A DNA stretch of 41,310 bases, from positions 1 to 41,310 of the forward strand of contig JAYMTA010000104.1 of the NCBI GenBank assembly GCA_036897625.1. Direction: 5' to 3'. The notes under the pieces are model-generated. The model did not search any database and was not told where the DNA came from. It saw only the letters and a list, made by a program, of their open reading frames with translations. Both the position numbers and the translations under genes were made by a program. Origin of the DNA: Pelargonium cotyledonis (taxonomy: Eukaryota > Streptophyta > Magnoliopsida > Geraniales > Geraniaceae). Shown here one piece after another: positions 1 to 20,781 of the stretch (positions are counted from its first letter, which is position 1; each line of letters begins with the position of its first letter).

Positions 1-76
1 GTGATACACGAGTGATATTGTGAGACGATTGATAGTGGGTAGGGGGGATAAATCCCAATAAGTGGTATCAGAGCGG
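1..76 (+). repeat. LTR-retrotransposon remnant: LTR tail plus primer-binding site
   Basis: At 63-76 the sequence reads TGGTATCAGAGC followed by GG. The first 12 bases match the complement of the 3' end of plant initiator tRNA-Met, the usual primer-binding site of plant copia and TRIM elements. The preceding bases would be the end of a 5' LTR cut by the window edge. No gag or pol coding follows, because the DRB gene ends at 183. It could instead be a tRNA-Met-like SINE piece. Confidence 0.45.
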
Positions 77-182
77 AATAAATCCCAACACAAATCGCCA
101 AATCCAGTTGAATAGTTCATTTGTTCAAATAACAAGTCTAATAGAAACCATTAATAACAAGTCTTACAATTTCTTCATTTTT

Positions 183-3100
183 TCAATTGACTGTTTCATT
201 TGGAAACTCCAAACTCACTGCCACCCACTTGTCGTCGCTGATGGGAAGAACTGTAATGCCCTCGGGGAATTTTATGTCCGGATAGTATGGATACACTCTG
301 ACCCTGTTGCCGAGCAAATAACTGCTTGTTTTTGTAGTCTTTTTGGTGTTTGCATCTGAAATTGCCAGAGCAGAGAGGTTAGGAACTTCCAACACAGCCG
401 AGGAAGACGAGCTTTCTTCAGCTGGTGCGGAAGGAACAGATTTGGAACACACAGACGAAGTCCCATCATCCATATGCTGTACTTGACGAGATGGACTAGA
501 GTTCTCCACACAGATATCAGCGTTGTTGATCACTTCTTGAACTTCATACCCACAAAATTATTGAACAATCACTAGTTAGTAAGATGCAGTACAATAATAT
601 TCAAGAACTAGATTATATATTTCCAAAAACTTGAATGAAGATATTTCTACCTTTACTGTCTTTATCATGTTCTTGATGTTTGATGCCTGGAGTTGAGGTA
701 GAGCGGCACTCATCTTTGAGATTCTGGTGTGAATCAACTATCCTGGTTAAGCCGGTGCCAGTAGAAGTTTCAAGAGCTTCACATGCCAAGAGATTGGGGA
801 ACGCAAGCTTTGAACTTGAACCGAGTCCACCTAAACAAGATGTGACACTTATCAAAGCATTATCATGGATTTTCAACATACCAATGTCTTAAAGTGATGA
901 AATACATGATATGATTGGAAAATTGGTATTTTCAGACTTTCAGAGGTAAATACAATTTCAAAATAGTATTTCCCAAAAGGATTTCTGTTCAGAAGTTTCA
1001 TACAATGACACAAGGAAACTTGGAAATAAAGATGGATACCATAGCATAAGAACTCTAACTTGAAGAAATTACATGCTAGTATACCAATGGATCAAATAAT
1101 GCTAGACAATTGCAAAGTTTGACTTCATAGTCAGAACTAAATTTTGAAAATACCATAATTGTTTCAAACGACTAATCAAGGTTTCTATTTGGAGTCCATT
1201 TATGCAATAACATTCTAGTCACTAGAGCTTGGTACACCAAGTCTTCTCCAAATAATTAGGCTAGGATCTCAATTTCTTAGCCTTTATCTCTTCATATATA
1301 TAGTGTGAAATCACAGTTTATCCATATACAAACTGCAAGGACACATGGAAGATTATCTTATTTTATTTTTTCTGAAAAGAATTAACTGTCATGGCCATAG
1401 AATATGTAATAAGCTACAGAAATCAATAAGCTAACTATTTTTTCTGATTGTGTCATGATTAAGAAACTAGAGGCCATCCCACAAGGTTTTGGCTAATAAT
1501 CCTTGACAAGTATCTTCGACCCTACTGTTTATTTAAGAATTATATATGATTTGTGCGTCCAACAAGAACAAGACCTCACAGTTGATATACAAAAAGAAGA
1601 AAGAATTGAATTAGTACTTTTCAACAAAACAGAGGTACCAGTTTGGAATAAATGGCAAATAACTTACGTTCAATTATAGCAGTATAAGCAACCATTGCAG
1701 CATTCATCTCTGCTTGTTTCTTGGAGTTTGCAGCTTCCCCAGAATATATTTCTCCTTCCACTTCCACAGTAGAAAGGAATGTTAACCTGTGAGGTGGGCC
1801 AGCTTGTGTAGTTTTATATTTTGGCATGACAAAACCTTCTTTCTGAGTTAACTCTAGTAGAAGATTCTTGTATGAGCCAGAGTTGTTCTGAAGAGAAATG
1901 AAGAGCAATTATTATCCCTACAAATAATCCGTGACAACAACATGACAAAAGTTGCTGGAGCAGCAACAAAGCAACAATTATCATTCTTAGCCCCCATAAA
2001 GATGGTGAGTACAAGGGCAGCAACTTATTAGGAAACTTACCTTTGGAAAGCTGTCTAGTAACAATGACATTAAGGCAGCCCTTGCAGCAGCATGCTCTGC
2101 TTCCTCTGGAGTGTTGCAAATCACTGAGCTCTCAAAGGTCCGTCCAGAAACAGTAACTGTAGCCTTATATTGAAGGGCATGAGGTGGGCCCTCACTTTTA
2201 ATGGAATACAATGGTAGATAAAAACGTTTCCATTGAGCATAGTTCTGCAACTGGTTCTTGTATTGGCAAATCTCTGTAAGAATGACAAATATCTAAATAA
2301 GATACAAAGAAAACAACCCATGACATATGTTAACTGCTGTATTAGCATATTTCAGTAGCCATAAAAAAGGTTTGTTTAATGAGCATTAACCAGAATAGGA
2401 CAGACTGTATTTACAAGTTGATTATAGCAACAAGGGTATACAGACTGTTCAGTCTACAAATTATAATGAGAAGTTTTGCATCCATATTATGTGCTACCTT
2501 GTTGCACATAACTTAATAATTAAACAAATAGAATGACTAAAAAGATGAATTCCCCATTAAAGCTTCCATTTAATGAGTTATGTCATGAAGTGAAGGTTGA
2601 CCAACTATCATTTTTGGAATTGTAAAACATGGCATTTGTCATCTCTCTTATTTCCTTTTCTTTTCTTTTCTTTTTCCTTTTTAATGTCATTGATCATTGT
2701 TCATGCTCTCATCAAGGGAGCAACCTAGTTTTCAAGTAACATAAAAATATTGACTTAATACTAAGTAGATTGTATTAATTGCACAAGGAAATATTGTATT
2801 CTTCAAAAGACAGGAAAGTTAAATTTAACTATAACATTGTGAATAATGCATTGCTAATGAAAATGTTCACTGCAAAAAAGAAAAAAGAGGAAAAATTAAA
2901 CTCACTTTCAGATCCTTCATTATCTGTGACTTCCAAAGGATCAGAACGAATCTCTTGACTCTGGCATGATTCTCCAATCTTTGGCCCTCCATCATTGGGT
3001 TGAGTACTTGAGGAACCTGAACAAATTCAAATACAAGTAACATGTTTGAAAGTTTCCTAGAACAAGTTACTTTTAAGTACTTCTGTCCCAAAAAGATTTT

Positions 3101-4653
3101 TTATTTTCTACATATTTAACTCCTATCTCTGAATTACCGAAAAACTTGCAGGAATGAGACACCCGCGTTTTGCTAGGAATGCAAGTTTTTGTGTTTTTGG
3201 TATATTTAAATGTTGTAATTGTACTCAACATTTTATGCTAACGCTGTTTTCAAACTTCAATAAGCAGTGCTGTCAAGCATACCTTGAAGGTTTCATTTTT
3301 AGTACAAGTAAGGACAATATGTATAAAGATATTTGGTAAGATACAGATGTATCTCCTTACCAAGGGCTACCATAGTAAACAATTAAATTAGTAGTCACTA
3401 TGTGCTTGGTGAATTTGAACATGTTAATATAATTTGACACAAGTATTCAAGAGAAAAATGATATAAATTGCCACTGCCATCAGGTGGAAGTCTTTAATTG
3501 TTAAGACTATATAAACACAATTGTAAAGCACAAATATTCAAGTACCACACTCCAACTGATATCAAATTCCTTACCATTTTTTCCTACACCTGAAGTGTTG
3601 GAGTGATCAAGACTTATTTTATCAACTTCAGGTACTCTGTCACATGATCCACTGCTTACCTGTGGTGCTGGTGACTCTGGAAAATGGAGGAATAACACAG
3701 AAAGTAACATAGAGAAATTAACAGTGAGCACCATGCACATTAAGCTTAAAAGTTTTCTTTGGTTGCTTTTTTTTAAGCAAAGGATACACGTTAGAAAGCA
3801 AAGCTAAAATGCAAAAACTATTTACGCAACAACATTTCAAGATATATACTTCTAGTATCGGGGAGAAAAAAAACGCAACACATTTGGTTAGGGGCAAGTT
3901 CTTTCAAATTTAACGAGCTCCTCGTCCAATATAAATTTCATAGCAGTTTACCACAATGATTTCACTAACAAAAAAAAAAAACAACAACTGATAGTCAGAT
4001 TATAGCAAAAGAGGACTATGATTTCTGTTAACCAGTTCAAAATCAATCCAAGTTAGAGCATTGCAGACCAAAATTCAAAGTGCAAACTCAAATAAAATAA
4101 TAATAACAATACATCTTTCGCAAAAGGACTCCATTCTTCTCCTGTTCAGAGAGAAAATTTTGTCACCGAAAATTTTGTATCTATTTTTGAAAAAAAAAAC
4201 GAACCACACCTAGCTAATATTATGTTTTCCTTCCCTAAAAAAATCCACAAAATCATTTTGTCAACACCATCTCCACTAGCTTAACAAACAGAACCAAGCA
4301 ACTTCCCAAAATCCAGAAACAACAATCCAATTCATGATTCAACAAAGCAACCAAAACAGAAAAATGAAGCAATCACTGGATTTAACCATCTAATTAGAAT
4401 ACAGAATCCATGCAGAGACACACATATGTATACCAGAAGACGGATCGGTGAAGTGGAGGTAGGCGAGCTTAGCGGCCTCGTTGTGAGCTTGCTTGGAGGA
4501 GGAGCAGGAGGTAGGGGAATCGAAAGAGCAGGCGTTGACGGAGACGGAGGCCATGAAGCGAGGGTCGTGGTCGGGGCCATCTCTGATCGCCGAGTACTGC
4601 GGCAAGCCCCACCGGTTCTGGTGGCACAGCTCCTGCAGCTTCGTCTTGTACAT
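183..4653 (-). CDS. DRB-like protein with three double-stranded RNA-binding motifs
   Basis: Seven exons on the minus strand: 4653-4434, 3676-3575, 3016-2906, 2273-2041, 1887-1668, 830-651 and 535-183. They sum to 1419 nt (472 aa plus TGA) with consistent phases. dsRBM1 (about residues 2-71) opens with MYKTKLQELC. dsRBM2 (about 147-217, YKNQLQNYAQ) and dsRBM3 (about 223-292, YKNLLLELTQKEG) each sit largely in one exon and keep the C-terminal helix pattern (EAEHAAARAAL; KKQAEMNAAMVAY). Linkers are acidic, Ser-rich and low in complexity. The C-terminal block (VRVYPYYPDI, ISDDKWVAVSLEFPNE) is, from memory, shared by DRB1/DRB4-like plant proteins. Such proteins bind dsRNA and partner Dicer-like enzymes; that role is inferred here. 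Arabidopsis DRB1 and DRB4 have two motifs, so this is the longer three-motif type. The exon 6 and 7 acceptors (tttag, caag) are the least certain. Confidence 0.85.
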
Positions 4654-4897
4654 TTCTTCACCAAAGCTAGAGATTGTGAAAATGGCGAGACCTATTGATT
4701 TGTTTTGTTTTGAAGGAATGATTGGTTTTCATGAGTTTCAAATTGTTGTTGCTTGGAATCAAATGCTTCCCGCGTGTTGTCCTGTACTGTACTGTGTTTG
4801 GGTTTGATCTGGACCGTTCACGTCAGTGTTCCAAATATTCCGGGGCGTTTCTCGTGTCTCAGTTCCTGTTGGTTTTGTCTATTAAAATGGTCGTTAG
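4654..4897 (-). promoter_or_regulatory. Presumed DRB promoter and 5' leader region
   Basis: This short spacer lies between the DRB start codon and the first transposon. No convincing TATA box or other named motif was seen. If the DRB promoter extends further, it runs into the palindromic element at 4907-5293. Confidence 0.3.
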
Positions 4898-4906
4898 TTG
4901 TATATA

Positions 4907-5293
4907 GGAAAATGTTCAATTTAGTCGCTGAATTATCCAAAACGTTTGCATTTAGTTCATTCTCAACTTTCAAGTGTTTCACAATAGTTTAAAGTTGAGT
5001 ATAGCAATTGATTTTAGTCCAAAATTTGAGCAAATCGTTTGATGAAATGACATTCCGTCAAATGGAGAGACGGAATCCGTCAAGTGTGCTGACGTGGACT
5101 GATTCCACATCAGCACAACTAACGGATTGTTTCTCCCTATTTGACGGAATGTCCTTCCGTCAAATATTTTCGTCCAACTTTGTACTAATTTCAATCACTT
5201 TTGTGAAATTTGGACTATTATGAAGCACTTAAAAGTTGATGAACTAAATCCAAATGTTTTGGATAGTCCTGAGACTAAATTGGACATTTTTCC
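4907..5293. mobile_element. Palindromic Mutator-like MITE (387 bp) with 9-bp target duplication
   Basis: The element starts GGAAAATGTTCAATTTAGTC, and the reverse complement of its right end starts GGAAAAATGTCCAATTTAGTC. It is flanked by the 9-bp direct repeat TTGTATATA at 4898-4906 and 5294-5302, the target-site length typical of Mutator-like transposons. The inverted repeat runs almost to the centre near 5101, so nearly the whole element is one fold-back. It encodes no transposase. Open frames on both strands (4979-5194 minus, 5008-5223 plus) give look-alike peptides because of the palindrome and are not genes. Confidence 0.85.
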
Positions 5294-5360
5294 TTGTATA
5301 TATGTATGGTCTGTTGCAGATTGTCAGCGTCATGAAATTGTATATGTTAATTTATTATTT

Positions 5361-6948
5361 GGGATAAAAGTTTTTTTGGTACCCAAACTTTGGCATGAAA
5401 CTCAATTTAGTACCTAAACTTTTATTGTACCAGAGTTAGTACTCATACTTTTATTTTCTACCCAATCTAGTACCTAAATTTCTATTTTCAACTCAATTTG
5501 GTGCCCACCGTTAGATTCCGTCAACAGAACCGTTAAGTGTTGTCCACGTGTGCAAACCACGGCTGAGTTGGCAAAAAACATGCTGACATGGCGAAAAATG
5601 TTGCTGACGTGGCAAAATATGTTGCTGACGTGTAAATTAATACATTTTTAATTAATTAATTAATTGATAAAAAAATATTTTTAATTCAATTAATTATTGT
5701 TTTAATAAAAAAAAAATAAAACTAACTTTCTCACTCCTCTCTCTTTCTCTCTTCCCTGTCTCTCTCCTCTCTATTTCTATCTCCTCTGTGTAAATAAGCA
5801 ACTTTCCCATATGGAGTGGTAAATTGACCAACAATGAAGTTTTTTTTTTTTTAACAGGGATCAACAGTAAAGTAGGTTTTCACAGTAAGAAGAATCAACA
5901 ATCCTTAGCAATCTGGCCACCATCGCTGAGCACTCCGCCAATGGCAATGACAATCTCTGTGAACCATAAACAACACTCAGTGCTCTGTTAAAAGAAAAAC
6001 TTTAGAAAAACATATAATTTTGAATTAAGGTATATTTAAAGTATCAAACAGTACATCTACCAACCTAACACTGTTAATTTTTACTTTTTAGTGCTCACTT
6101 AATTAGGAAATGGTATACTACGAAAAATCTGCAATCTTCAAATATCTTTTTATGTAATTTTTTTAGAAGTAAATATTATTTTGTGTAATTAATGGGTTAG
6201 TTTCAAGGTCGGAAAGTGGTTAGATTTATTAGATTGATTGACTAATTAATGGATGATTTATTAGGCTTGATTTCAGTTTTCAACCCTAATTGGTTGAAAC
6301 CATTGACGTAATTAAAGAATTCCTTAATTACATGAATTCTTTAATTACATTAATTATGAGCTAATTAACGTAATCGATTCGCGAGCATACCTGTAGCAGA
6401 GGCGAACGGCTGCCGGAGGATCGACGACGGCTTCGTCTCCGGTCATGGCCAGGTGGCGATGGCTTCATCTCAGATGGCTCGACTGCAGGATCGCGAAGAG
6501 AGGCTCGAATCTCCTCTCGCCGGCTACGAAGCACAAATTCACGAGCACAGCCGGGGACCACCTTGCCGGGAACTGCCGGAGATGAAGGACGGAAACCGCC
6601 TCGCCGGGAACCGCCGGTATGTGAACGCGAGAGGGGGAGAGGTCGGGAGAGTGGAAGAGAGACGGAAGATAGAGTTTCTTTTTTCTTTTTCTTTTTCTTT
6701 TTTTTCTTTTTTAATTAAAATTTAAATAATATCCATGTCACTTTTTAGAGTGTGTAAGCTTTGCCATGTGGAAGACACGTGGGCAATTTTTTCCAGCAAG
6801 GCATTTGACGGAAAAATTGACGGAAGTTGACGGTAAGTACTAGATTGGGTAGAAAATAAAAATGTAGGTATTAACTCTGGTACAATAAAAGTTTAGATAC
6901 TAAATTGAGTTTCACGCTAAAGTTCAGGCACTAAAAAAATTTTTATTC
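5361..6948. mobile_element. Non-autonomous Mutator-like element with GC-rich filler (Pack-MULE-like)
   Basis: The ends form long inverted repeats. 5361-5545 (GGGATAAAAGTTTTTTTGGT...) matches the reverse complement of about 6770-6948 (GAATAAAAATTTTTTTAGTG...), including the shared blocks AAACTCAATTTAGTA and CTACCCAATCTAGTAC. A 9-bp direct repeat TTATTATTT flanks it at 5352-5360 and 6949-6957. A block at about 6380-6660 is far more GC-rich than its surroundings and looks like plant 5'-UTR or first-exon DNA, as in Pack-MULEs that carry gene fragments. No transposase frame was seen. The terminal bases differ by one position, so the exact left end is uncertain. Confidence 0.7.
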
Positions 6949-6957
6949 TTATTATTT

Positions 6958-7843
6958 TGATACATATAGCTAATGCAATCTCATTTACTGTTAAGAGTAC
7001 AACACGCGAAATTGTACACTTCTAGACATTTCAAGAAGTATACAATTTTGTTTAATTTGAAAGAGCCATAATATTCTTAATTAAACAAATATAGTAATCA
7101 TCTCGTTCAATTAATACTAATGTGATTTCACACTATTTTATATTCTTGCTCACTCGGATTTATGATTTTCATTGACATACACACATCGATAATTTTTTGA
7201 AAAGTTTCATCAAAATGTTATCCACAGTTGAACAGCTTGAAACAGTAAGCCAAAAACTCGTAGACGACTTGTCATCACAGAAGCTCCATGTCGTGTCTTT
7301 TCCATCACCTACTCATCACTTACATTTATATTCTCGAATTCATGTTTCATTAAAGATGTATGAATAACTTTACTCTAAATTTTTCAACTTCTTGCTCGAT
7401 GTTGAACACCCCTATACACGGTTTCTTTCTTATTTTTTTTCTCTCTCTCTCTCTCTTACTCAAATGAGTTGTTGAAATTCCACTAAAAATATTTCGAGCA
7501 TATACTAATCTTATAAAAGTGAATAATGATAGGACTTAGATACTTTAGGAAATGAACAATTGACACAATTTTTTTTAATTGGACTGAAAAACTTTTGTAG
7601 ATATATAAAATTATGCATATTTATAAGAATAAAGTTGTATAGCTCAACTGATAACAAAAATGAGGATGAAAAAAATATCAGAAGTTACAAAGAAAATGAA
7701 AAGATGACTCCTGGCACCCAACTGGCACTTCACCATGCTTCATGACAACGAGACATGCTCTGAGATAACGTGCCCAAGACACTTGACCAAAGACTTGCTA
7801 CCAGAACCATAATGTGCACTTTAAGACATGGATGGCACATGAA
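6958..7843. other. AT-rich intergenic spacer
   Basis: No coding potential or recognised repeat was found, apart from a short (TC)n tract at about 7440-7456. The open frame at 7560-7745 is low-complexity Lys/Asn-rich sequence without coding character. Confidence 0.5.
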
Positions 7844-8013
7844 ATCACTCGGCACGCCGGGTCGCTCAACACATCCGGAGTCGCCCGACGCGCTAAGGGT
7901 CACCTGCGTGCCCAAAATCATTTCTTGCATCCTAAGCTATAAGACACACTCGAAGTTACTCGGCACACCCAAGGTCACCCAACACACCCAAAGTCCTCAG
8001 CCTTGCCCGGGGG
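7844..8013. repeat. Degenerate 19-bp tandem repeat, seven units in two blocks
   Basis: Units of 18-20 bp fit a consensus near TCACYCRRCACRCCCRRRG. They lie at 7844-7861, 7862-7880, 7881-7899, 7900-7917, then 7956-7974, 7975-7993 and 7994-8013, with 38 bp of other sequence between the blocks. The block is much more GC-rich than its surroundings. It is followed by CCTATAAAAATAC near 8050, which resembles the TATA box of an LTR, so this may be part of an old gypsy-type LTR. That assignment is inference. Confidence 0.6.
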
Positions 8014-8224
8014 CATCCAGCCTCACACCTGGATCAATATTATCTTTAACCTATAAAAATACACCTAATAAGTTGACAACTACGAAGGAGAAAAAGAAAA
8101 AAAAGAGATGAAATCAAAGCTGTCTTTTCATTTGTCATTTTTATTATTGAAAACAATGAGACCACGGCTCTTGTTTCACTTCCAGTTCAAGAGTTGATAA
8201 ATCCTATGCAGGCTAGTCCCATAA

Positions 8225-10331
<2,107 letters not shown>

Positions 10332-10346
10332 TTCTAAGCAATGCTA

Positions 10347-10448
10347 ACCATCAACAACGGGGCAAGTGGCTTAAGGCGCTTGCTTCTCTTGATGTCTTAG
10401 GTTCAAGTCTTGTTACGCTTGCTGAACAAAAAAAAAAAAAAAAACTTG
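10347..10448 (+). mobile_element. tRNA-derived SINE with perfect 19-bp target duplication
   Basis: The body has an A-box-like stretch (GGGCAAGTGGCTTAAGGCG), a B box (GGTTCAAGTCT) and a poly(A) run of 17 or more. It is bracketed by identical 19-bp repeats TTAGTTCTAAGCAATGCTA at 10328-10346 and 10449-10467. The left copy contains the TAG stop codon of SCPL copy 1, so the element landed directly in the start of that gene's 3' UTR. Perfect repeats and a clean A-tail suggest a recent insertion. A relative of the same length lies at 17114-17215. Confidence 0.85.
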
Positions 10449-10467
10449 TTAGTTCTAAGCAATGCTA

Positions 10468-11752
10468 TAAATTTTTCAGTCTGATTCTTTGGTAGGACAT
10501 GTTTACAATAAAGGAACTTTATTTTCATGTTGAGGCTTTCACAGTTCTTTTCCATGTAACAATGAAATAAAGAAAATAAAAGAATAAACCAGGAATTAGT
10601 GGTTCCAAGTTTAACCTGGACATTGTATTCTGGTGGTGCAACTCATGTCTCTCTCTGTTACTAGCTAGGTACAACAACAAAACCATAAAACAAAGATCAT
10701 TACTACGCAGATTTTGTTAATTTCTATGAATATTGAAGATTAGGACAATAGACTCACTATGCATAATGCATGGAGCCAAGAGAAAGAGACATTCTGTTTT
10801 TGGACTGTCTTTTTGGGGACAGAAAGAAAGGGACAGACTAGACAATTTGTTGCTGATAGAACCAAGTTATGAGCTAAACTTTGATCAAGCTTGAAGTCCA
10901 TAGTGGGTTTTGCTTCAAGTCTATGAAACTAGAGAAGGTGAAATCAAGAGACAGCTAAATCATTCTGTGCTAGATTAAGTTATGTACAAAGCAACAAATC
11001 AATCACCTAAAAGAACCCGAATATTCTGTATCTGATCCGTGCTCAGAACACTATGTGTAAGTAAAGTTTGTCATTATTAACGAAGCGAAGACAAAACTAG
11101 TTCAACACACACCTTACATTCTGGTGTAAACACAGACATACACATACAGCTACTGCTACAGGATGCAACGGAAATCACAAGAACAACGAGCGATTGATCG
11201 ATTTCATTACAGACATATTTGGTTTCCATGGATAAAAGATGAATACGCAAGTATATTCGTGGAATAGGTCAACGGAACATATGAACCAAACACAACAGAC
11301 AAGCTGATTATAATTTGGAATCAAGAAACTAGTGCTACAGAAAGGATTATTAGATATCATATTCGATAACATGCCAGCTACAATGTCAGGTACTCAGGTT
11401 CACATGGATTACTGATAAATAAAACATCGATAAATCATATATTGCTGAGATGCACATAGTATGATTGTGGAGAATTTGTCGTGCAGCTTCAAAACAATAG
11501 ACATGTGAAGAATATTTGATTCATGATTTAAACAGCTATCTGCAAGAAGTCTTTATGCAACTATAAACTATAATTGTCAATACAATACAAAGCAAAAGAA
11601 GATGGAAATGAAGGTAAAACCAAGAGACCCCTACGACTAGTCATGCTTGAATGACTTATGCATAAAAGAAATATATAGAGCCTAAAAGTCTCAGTCCATT
11701 CAATTAAAAATTGAAAATTTTCACACTCAGTGTCATGCTACTCAGCAGCAAG
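10468..11752. other. Spacer between SCPL copies 1 and 2
   Basis: No gene was found. AATAAA-type polyadenylation signals for copy 1 lie at about 10564-10587. From about 11055 onward the sequence is recognisably homologous to 14535-15357 upstream of copy 3 (for example GACAAAACTAGTTCA and TCATGCTACTCAGCAGCAAG). This upstream region therefore moved with the gene in a tandem duplication. TGCATAAAAGA near 11660, shared with copy 3, may be the core promoter. Confidence 0.55.
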
Positions 11753-14017
<2,265 letters not shown>

Positions 14018-15357
14018 TGATCATCCTGCTCCCACTTCTATTCGTACGTAGAGAGAAAATGTATCTCATCTCGGGGAGTTACAAAACAATCAGTTGTAAA
14101 CAGAAGCACTTTTGGATCATAAAATAAGAGAAACATGTTCCAAATCTAATAAGGATACTTAAGGAAGTACATTAGCAAATTAGGTTGATAATACATGGAA
14201 GACACATAGTTGACTCTGATTGTCTCATTGTTCATTTAATTTTAACAAGAATCAAGCACACTCTAAGGTTATTAGCTAAATGAACTGATATGATAATAAT
14301 ATTTAACGGGTGAAGCACATTTTTACAGTCAAGAAGCAAATGTAACCTGCCAATAGATTGGTTCTTGTAAAAGTCATAACTAAACACAACTACAGAAGTG
14401 ACTTATGTTACGCTACGAAAGAATGCATTAACATAACTAATCATGCAATATGATTTTCCACTAGAAACATTATCTTTACCCAGAAAATTGTCATCGTCTA
14501 GAAAACTGGGTCATGGTTACTGGTAAGTATAAGTATACTGTTCCTCATAGTTAACAACTAAGTGATGACAAAACTAGTTCATCCTGACCTCGCATTGTTC
14601 TGGTGCAAAACATGGACACACACGTATACAGCTTCGTAGAATAGGTCATCGAGACTTGCGACGACAACAAGAAAAAAATTTGTTCATGATTCTCTACACA
14701 AAATCAAGAAGTCTGTACTACAGAAAATGTTATTAGATTGATTTCTGAATAAACTTTAACCAAAAGTGACTTCTTCATGATAAAACAGATGCAATTAAAT
14801 GACAGCTACAATATGCCAGATTGTCACTGATCACTAATAAGAAACTCAATGTTAATTTATATTCATGAGGTACACATGTATTCAAAGAGAAGAACGGCAC
14901 AAGCAAAACAACAACGTGCTGAAAGTATAGAAAAAAGAATAGACAAACAAATATTAAATCTGCTATGTCCAAACAAATGAATTAACATTAACACTCGCCT
15001 CTTTGGGTTGAAAGCCCATCTTTGTCTGATTAGGGCCACATTTTGCCTGATTTTGGAGACTTTAACGTTGTAGTTGGGATTTGTCATTTTTAGCTGTCCT
15101 GCACCTTGAAAACAAGAGACATGTGAATCTTATTTCATTAATACAGCAATCCACAAGTAGTCCTCATGCAACAAATATGCCATTACCATTATAATACGAA
15201 GCAAAAGAAGATGAAAATGGAGATAAAATCAAGGGACCGATGCATCCTGTTGTGCTACATTAAGTTATGCATAAAAGACATACAGCCTAAAAATATCCGA
15301 CCATTCAATTACAAATTGAAATTTGTAACAATCAATGTCATGCTACTCAGCAGCAAG
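14018..15357. other. Spacer between SCPL copies 2 and 3
   Basis: No gene was found. The part from about 14535 is a diverged duplicate of about 11055-11752. The first 500 bases are plain AT-rich sequence. About 14980-15080 does not obviously match the other spacer and may be an insertion. Confidence 0.5.
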
Positions 15358-17506
<2,149 letters not shown>

Positions 17507-18201
17507 ATTACATTGCGTCGTGTTTGGATTAGAAATTTTGGTTAGGGGATGGAAACAGAATTCCCCTGTTGACGGTGTATGGACTAAAACTCAATCGTCC
17601 TGATTCTGATTTCCATTCTCATGTTCATGAAAATTTTGATTTTCACTTAAGATGAATGGAATAAGATTCACATTCTCTTCTCTTTTGTTCTTTATTTTGT
17701 GGCTCACATTTCAAAAATTCGTACTTTTGTGCTTGAAAATCAAAGTGAAACTCTGAGTTGAGTCTCTCTTTCTCTCAAATACGTGTAATAGTATGAGGTC
17801 TCTCGGCACCTCTAGACTGGGAAATTTATTTTAGCTGATGATCCCAAAATTTGAACCTAGTCAGTGAACAAATCATTTTGACCACCACATCAACACCTTT
17901 CACTTTTCTTTTTTTTTTTTATACAAAACAGTAAACTTAAAAATAAAAATTAGTGTTCCTTGTAGACAAATTGGCTAAATTCAATGCTACCCTTGGATTA
18001 AAAACAATTGAAAAAGATTAATTTGGACAGAGAGTATAACTTTGATGATATTAGTTATGAGATGTCATCACCTCGGTCGCTTAGTTACATCATTCATTAA
18101 AAGGTAAACTGAAATTAAATCGGTGACCATACATAGAAAAGATCGAACTTGAAGTTTGTTGAGCTGTAAATATAAAATTTGACCTTCCATTTCCATGTGA
18201 C
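17507..18201. other. Spacer between SCPL copies 3 and 4
   Basis: AT-rich, without coding potential. An AATAAG-type signal near 17659 could serve copy 3. No repeat was recognised. Confidence 0.45.

Positions 18202-20781
<2,580 letters not shown>

Noticed and set aside
613-879. Extending DRB exon 6 upstream to the ATG near 879
   Set aside because: An acceptor TTTAG at 831-835 gives the correct phase with exon 5; the upstream part lacks a better acceptor.
4979-5223. Two overlapping open frames on opposite strands with similar peptides, suggesting a duplicated small gene
   Set aside because: They are mirror images generated by the palindromic transposon, symmetrical about 5101; no coding signal otherwise.
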